Positions 60,110 to 64,000 of a stretch of DNA of 64,000 nt are shown one piece after another. Below the pieces are notes generated by a model. That model worked only from the letters and a program-made list of their open reading frames with translations. It was not told where the DNA came from and searched no databases. The stretch's first letter is position 1. Every line of letters starts with the position of its first letter. This DNA comes from Natronolimnohabitans innermongolicus JCM 12255 (GTDB lineage: Archaea; Halobacteriota; Halobacteria; Halobacteriales; Natrialbaceae), in contig NZ_AOHZ01000086.1 in the NCBI RefSeq assembly GCF_000337215.1, forward strand, positions 7,791 to 71,790, given 5' to 3'. The position numbers were made by a program, and so were the translations under genes.

Positions 60110-61281
60110 CGGTCCTCACCTCCGAGGACGACGGTTGCCGCCCCGTGGCGGGTGCCGATGCTGCCGCCGGTCCCGTGTGCGAGCGCCAGGTCGGCGTCGA
60201 CCTGTACCTCTTCGTTGGCCTCCCCGCGAAGTTGTCGAACGGCTTCGATGACCTTCGTCATCCCGCCGCGGTTCGCGGGGTGGTTCGAACACAGGCCGCC
60301 GCCGTCCGTGTTGAACGGCAGGTCTCCGTTCGGCGCTTTGAGCGCGCCGTTTTCGACGAACGTCCCGCCCTCGCCCTTCTCGCAGAAGCCGAGGTCCTCG
60401 ATCGCCTCGAGGACGGTGATCGTAAACGAGTCGTAGACCGACGCGTAGTCGACGTGTTCGGGGCCGACGCCGGCCTCCTCGAACGCGCGTGTCCCGGACT
60501 GCTCCGCGGCGGTTCGCGTGAGGTCGATTCGACCCGCTCGGTGGTGTCCGACCGCCTCGCCGTGGCCGAGCACTTCGACGCACTCGCGCTCGAGTCGCGA
60601 TCGAACGTCCTCCGAGACGACGAGTACCGCCCCGCCGCCGTCGGAGATCACACAGCAGTCGAGCAGGTGCAGCGGGTCGGAAACGACGCGCGACTCGACG
60701 ACGTCGTCGACCGTCACCGGCTCCTGGAACATCGCGTCTTCGTTGTACTGGGCGTGGTGTGACGCGGCGACGCGGATCTCGGCCAACTGCTCCGGCGTCG
60801 TCCCGTGTTCGTGCATGTGCCGCTTGGCGGCCATGCCGTACATGCCGATGTTCGTCGCGCCGTAAATCCGCTCGAAACTGTCCTGTGCCGATCGAATGCT
60901 CCGGGCGCCGGAGCCGGTCGCCTGTCCGCGCGACCGGGGTCGGCCGGCGAGGGTGATCAGCGCGACGTCGCACTTGCCGTCGCGGATCGCGCTCACGGCG
61001 TGACCGACGTGACTGATGTACGAAGAGCCGCCGTAGTCCGTCGTGTCGGCGTACGAAACCTCGAGGCCGAGGTAATCGGCCATGATGAGCGGCGACAGGC
61101 CGCTCTCGTACTCCGGGACGCCGGCGGTGAAGTACGCGTCGACGTCGTCCTTTGCGAGTCCGGCGTCGGCGAGCGCGCCGCGTGCGACCTCCGCGTGTAA
61201 CTGCATCGTCGATTTCTCCGGTGCTTCTCGCGTCGGGTGCTCGTAGGCACCTGCGATGTAGGCTGACGACTGTGCTGCCAT
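60106..61281 (-). CDS. Thiolase-fold protein without nucleophilic Cys (lipid-transfer/Ltp type)
   Basis: A 391-residue protein where the acyl-Cys segment reads DYGGSSYISHVGHAV (82-96), with Ser instead of Cys. Conserved Tyr occurs in VYDSFTITVLEAIEDLGF, and the C-terminal His region is TRHGAATVV (His379). It is coupled by 4 bp to a DUF35 gene. The absence of Cys together with a DUF35 partner points to an Ltp2-like aldolase or a CoA-binding scaffold rather than a thiolase. An AT-rich minus-strand catttaggt (top 61302-61310) about 25 nt upstream is a candidate TATA. Confidence 0.78.
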   Translation of the reverse strand: MAAQSSAYIAGAYEHPTREAPEKSTMQLHAEVARGALADAGLAKDDVDAYFTAGVPEYESGLSPLIMADYLGLEVSYADTTDYGGSSYISHVGHAVSAIRDGKCDVALITLAGRPRSRGQATGSGARSIRSAQDSFERIYGATNIGMYGMAAKRHMHEHGTTPEQLAEIRVAASHHAQYNEDAMFQEPVTVDDVVESRVVSDPLHLLDCCVISDGGGAVLVVSEDVRSRLERECVEVLGHGEAVGHHRAGRIDLTRTAAEQSGTRAFEEAGVGPEHVDYASVYDSFTITVLEAIEDLGFCEKGEGGTFVENGALKAPNGDLPFNTDGGGLCSNHPANRGGMTKVIEAVRQLRGEANEEVQVDADLALAHGTGGSIGTRHGAATVVLGGEDR

Positions 61282-61310
61282 TGGGTAGTGGTTTTCTCAC
61301 TCCTACCTAA

Positions 61311-61644
61311 ATGTTACCGTCTGACTGGGTCCCGGTCGACGTCGTCAGCGTTCGGTTATCGGGAACGGTTCCCAGCCACGGGAGTGGACGGCCGTTTCGG
61401 GCTGTTTCCGCCACGAATCGCCATCGACACTATCCCGTACTCACGACCTGTCGAAGCCTCGTCCGTACCGATTCTGTCTTTCTACGGTCTCTCTGTGTTG
61501 ATACCCGTATCGTGGGGTCCACGGCTCCGACCGACGGTGAGCGCCCGGGTGTTCCGCTTCTTCGAACGAATTCTTGGCGCTCGACGCACTGCTGCCGCAA
61601 CATTTACAAATGTACTAATGTAACTAATTCTCGACGTGGCGCGC
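61311..61644. other. Gene-free stretch between the IclR and thiolase-fold genes
   Basis: About 330 bp with no supportable gene; two short overlapping plus-strand ORFs show no start signals. At 61601-61614 the AT-rich inverted repeat acattt-ac-aaatgt lies just beyond the IclR stop and may help termination of that gene. Confidence 0.45.
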
Positions 61645-62412
61645 CTACGAGTACTGAATGTTGAGTTCCAGTTCGTTCGCGGTGCCGAGAAGCAGGTTCG
61701 GAAGCGTCTCGTTGAACAGCGTTTTCTGGAACCGATGTGTTGGTCCCGAGACGCTCAGCGCGCCGAGGGGCTCGCCGTCTTCGTACCGAACCGGCACGCC
61801 GATCGCTCGGAGCCCGCTCGTGTTCTCCTGGTCGTTGGTGCTGTAGCCGCGGTCGCGAATCTCCGCTAATTCCGTCCAGAGCGCCTCCTCGTCGGTCGTC
61901 GTGTGCTCGGTCAGCGCCGGGAGCCCTCGCTGGTCGATGATCTCCTCGATGCGTTCATCCGAGAGGTTCGCGAGGATGGCTTTGCCGGCCGCGGTCGCGT
62001 GGATCGGGATTCGCTTTCCGATCTCGGAGTCTGTGTGAACGGCCCGGTCGCCGGTCTCCCGAAAGAGGTAGACGCCCTGCCCGTGCTCCTCGACGATAAA
62101 CTGCGACCGCTCTTCGGTTTCGGCGGCGAGATCCGCCACTTTCTCCTCGGCCAACCGGTAGGCGTCGGTCCGCGTCCGCGTCTGTTCGCCGATCTCGAGA
62201 AACCGCAGTCCCGTCCGATAGACCCCGTTGTTTTCCGTCACGTACTCGAGGTCCAGCAGGGTCGAAAGGTGCCGGTGGGCGGTGCTCTTGGCGACGCCGA
62301 GCTCTCGAGCGAGTTCCGACAGTCGCATCCCGTCTCGTTCCATGAGCAACTCGACGATCCGAAACGCCGTTTCGGTCGTTTTCACCCGCCCGCGATCTTG
62401 ATTCTCTGCCAT
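61645..62412 (-). CDS. IclR-family transcriptional regulator
   Basis: A 255-residue regulator: N-terminal winged helix-turn-helix (ETAFRIVELLMERDGMRLSE, then GVAKSTAHRHL) and a C-terminal effector-binding GAF-like domain (IPIHATAAGKAILANLSDE, GIRAIGVPV-like GLRAIGVPVRYED, LGALSVSGPTHRF). The ATG at 62412 is fixed by a TATA box about 28 nt upstream. It is divergent from the ACAD at 62686 and upstream of the thiolase-fold/DUF35 genes, so it likely controls one or both. The effector is typically a small carboxylate. It is the only clear transcription regulator in the window. Confidence 0.92.
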   Translation of the reverse strand: MAENQDRGRVKTTETAFRIVELLMERDGMRLSELARELGVAKSTAHRHLSTLLDLEYVTENNGVYRTGLRFLEIGEQTRTRTDAYRLAEEKVADLAAETEERSQFIVEEHGQGVYLFRETGDRAVHTDSEIGKRIPIHATAAGKAILANLSDERIEEIIDQRGLPALTEHTTTDEEALWTELAEIRDRGYSTNDQENTSGLRAIGVPVRYEDGEPLGALSVSGPTHRFQKTLFNETLPNLLLGTANELELNIQYS

Positions 62413-62435
62413 GGGTGGGAGTATCAGACAATCCT

Positions 62436-62444
62436 CATTAAATG
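62436..62444 (-). promoter_or_regulatory. TATA box of the IclR gene
   Basis: On the minus strand it reads catttaatg and is preceded by ccggaa, 24-32 nt before the ATG at 62412. The segment resembles the upstream element of the thiolase-fold gene (cggtaacattta). Confidence 0.5.
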
Positions 62445-62656
62445 TTCCGGAAAGTCGAACGACTTGCCATCCAATCGAATCTCCCATTTATAAACGGTTA
62501 GCGGTGAAATCGGCCACCGTCTGTGGGAATTCGTCCGCGGTCGGCTCCGGGTGCGAGTTCTGCATCGTCGAATGGGGCTGATTCACACCGCGTGCGCAAT
62601 TGAACGCCCACGCGCGGACGTCGAATAACCCGTCCAACTTTGACGCTTTCCGATGA

Positions 62657-62664
62657 TTTATATT
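62657..62664 (+). promoter_or_regulatory. TATA box of the ACAD at 62686
   Basis: The element tttatatt is 22-29 nt before the ATG at 62686; the in-frame ATG at 62653 would lie upstream of the transcript start and is rejected. Confidence 0.55.
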
Positions 62665-62685
62665 CTCGCTCGCTCGTCATCCGGT

Positions 62686-63942
62686 ATGGTTCACTCGTGG
62701 AGAGATAGCGTACCGCTATCCGACGAACAAACGCTCGTCCGGGACAGCATCCGGGAGATCTGCCAGGAGTTCGACCGGGAGTACTGGCGGGAGCGAGACG
62801 AAAACGAGGAGTATCCACACGAGTTCGTCGAGACGCTCAGCGATCACGGCTGGCTCGGGATCTTGATCCCCGAAGAGTACGGCGGCGCCGGCATGCAAAC
62901 GACGGAAGTCGCCGTCATGATGGAAGAGATCGCCGCGAACGGCGGCGGATTCAGCGCCGCGCAGGCGGTCCACGGCGGCATTTACAACAGCACCCCACTC
63001 GTCAAGTACGCCGACGAGGAGCTCAAGTCGGAACTGCTCCCGAAAGTCGCCGACGGAGAGGTCGCCATCCAGTCGTTCGGCCTCACGGAGCCCAACGCGG
63101 GCTCCGACTCGACGTCGATCGAGACCAGCGCCGAACGGGTCTCCGCCGAGCAACGCTCGGCTGATCCCTCGGACGTCACGGCGTCCGAGGACGGCGACGA
63201 GTACGTCATCAACGGCCAGAAGATCTGGATCTCGCGGGTGGACGCGACGGACTATCTCGTCCTGATGGCGCGGACGACGCCGCGCGAGGCGGTCGACAAA
63301 CGAACGGAGGGCATCTCGATGTTCCTCGTCGACGTCGAGGAGGCTTACGACCAGGACGCACTCGAGATCCAGCAGATTCCGAAGACGGCCAGCGGATTCG
63401 TCCACTCCTACGAGATGTGGTTTTCCGATCTTCGAATCCCGGCGGACCGACTCATCGGCGAGGAGGGACGCGGATTCTATCAGGTGCTAGATGGGCTCAA
63501 CGAGGAGCGACTGGCTATTGCGGCCGAGTGCGTGGGTCTCGCGGAGGTCTCCCTCGAGCGCGGGATCGAGTACGCGAACGAACGGGAGGTCTTCGGCAGG
63601 CAGATCGGCTCGAACCAGAGTATCCAACACCCGCTCGCAGAGGCCTACACCGAAACCCTGGCCGCGAAGCAACTCCTGTACGGCGCCGCCGAAACGATCG
63701 AGAGCGCGAGCCAGAAAGAAACCGGCGCGATGGCCAACGCCGCGAAGTACCGGGCGGCGGAGGCGGCGTTCGCGGCGGCGGACGCCGCGGTTCAGACCCA
63801 CGGCGGGTTCGGCGTCGCTCGCGAATACGACGTTGAGCGCTACTTCCGCGAGGCCAGACTCACGCGGATCGTCCCGATCACCCAGCAGCTCGTTCTCAAC
63901 TACATCAGCGAGAACGTGCTCGGACTCCCCCGCTCGTACTGA
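62686..63942 (+). CDS. Acyl-CoA dehydrogenase, long-chain/isovaleryl type (helix-G glutamate)
   Basis: A 418-residue ACAD with FAD motif TEPNAGSDST followed by an acidic insert (SAERVSAEQRSADPSDVTASED) of about 20 residues not seen in the other ACADs. Helix G has LNEERLAIAAE, giving the candidate base, and the C-terminus is TRIVPITQQLVLNYI in place of EGT. The start is chosen from the TATA position. It is divergent from the IclR regulator across 273 bp and probably controlled by it. Confidence 0.9.
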   Translation: MVHSWRDSVPLSDEQTLVRDSIREICQEFDREYWRERDENEEYPHEFVETLSDHGWLGILIPEEYGGAGMQTTEVAVMMEEIAANGGGFSAAQAVHGGIYNSTPLVKYADEELKSELLPKVADGEVAIQSFGLTEPNAGSDSTSIETSAERVSAEQRSADPSDVTASEDGDEYVINGQKIWISRVDATDYLVLMARTTPREAVDKRTEGISMFLVDVEEAYDQDALEIQQIPKTASGFVHSYEMWFSDLRIPADRLIGEEGRGFYQVLDGLNEERLAIAAECVGLAEVSLERGIEYANEREVFGRQIGSNQSIQHPLAEAYTETLAAKQLLYGAAETIESASQKETGAMANAAKYRAAEAAFAAADAAVQTHGGFGVAREYDVERYFREARLTRIVPITQQLVLNYISENVLGLPRSY

Positions 63943-63969
63943 TCGCTATCCACCCGACAACTCACACCA

Positions 63970-64000
63970 ATGACGAACGACACTGACGACTCCACCGACT
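63970..64000 (+). CDS. Start of a gene cut by the right window edge
   Basis: An ATG 28 bp after the ACAD stop opens an acidic reading frame beginning MTNDTDDSTD that runs to the last base. The close spacing suggests co-transcription with the ACAD. Too short to identify. Confidence 0.35.
   Translation, partial: MTNDTDDSTD

Noticed and set aside
1-64000. CRISPR arrays, rRNA or tRNA genes
   Set aside because: Looked for regularly spaced direct repeats and tRNA-like T-loop (GGTTCRA) contexts and found none that fold or repeat convincingly; a covariance-model scan would be needed to exclude them fully.

Overview
The window reads as haloarchaeal DNA (class Halobacteria). It is GC-rich, the proteins are strongly acidic (Asp/Glu-rich), exported binding proteins carry Tat-type RR signals with a lipobox, and many genes sit about 26-32 nt downstream of an archaeal TATA box with no room for a leader. 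A member of the Natrialba/Haloterrigena/Natrinema group is a reasonable guess but is not proven by the sequence. I see no rRNA, tRNA or CRISPR array.

The region is an unusually dense acyl-CoA catabolic island. It holds eight intact acyl-CoA dehydrogenases (ACADs) plus one decayed copy, five AMP-forming acyl-CoA ligases, three enoyl-CoA hydratase/isomerase genes, one MaoC hydratase, three thiolase-fold proteins each overlapping a DUF35 Zn-ribbon/OB partner, one HMG-CoA-synthase-like protein, two SDR dehydrogenases, one CaiB/alpha-methylacyl-CoA-racemase-like protein, three LLM-class flavin/F420 oxidoreductases, three metallo-beta-lactamase (MBL) fold proteins, an MmgE/PrpD protein, and three APH-fold kinases of the kind that partner ACADs.

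Layout. 1-5.4 kb: transport (cut TRAP permease, MFS, small membrane protein plus APC permease) with a MaoC hydratase. 5.4-14.7 kb: LLM oxidoreductase, two MBL proteins, a tandem ACAD pair, APH-type kinase, Cys-less thiolase-fold protein with DUF35 partner, enoyl-CoA hydratase. 15.3-21.1 kb: ligase, complete spermidine/putrescine-type ABC operon (two permeases, ATPase), divergent binding protein. 21.2-39.7 kb: repeated cassettes of a Tat lipoprotein binding protein next to ACAD, kinase, ligase, SDR or LLM genes, including an LvaB-LvaA-ligase-like operon at 29.3-32.5 kb. 39.8-47.5 kb: racemase, hydratase, LLM, ACAD, ligase, MIP18-like protein and amidohydrolase. 47.6-49.1 kb: three copies of an 80-bp MITE, one of which interrupts a binding-protein gene. 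49.2-55.1 kb: ACAD, a different binding protein, ligase, flavin reductase, epoxide-hydrolase-like protein. 55.2-61.3 kb: two thiolase/DUF35 modules, HMGS-like protein, MmgE/PrpD. 61.6-64 kb: IclR regulator, divergent ACAD, start of a further gene.

Working model (inference). Organic acids enter through the TRAP system, or through one ABC core served by several interchangeable binding proteins. They are activated by the ligases and degraded by several parallel beta-oxidation-like routes. Two look special. One is a kinase-dependent route for 4-hydroxyacyl-CoA (levulinate / gamma-hydroxy acids), analogous to bacterial LvaABCDE and mammalian ACAD10/11. The other is an actinobacterial steroid-side-chain-like module (paired ACADs, MaoC, Ltp2/DUF35-type aldolase). 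The racemase and the MmgE/PrpD protein suggest that methyl-branched acids, possibly isoprenoid, are among the substrates.
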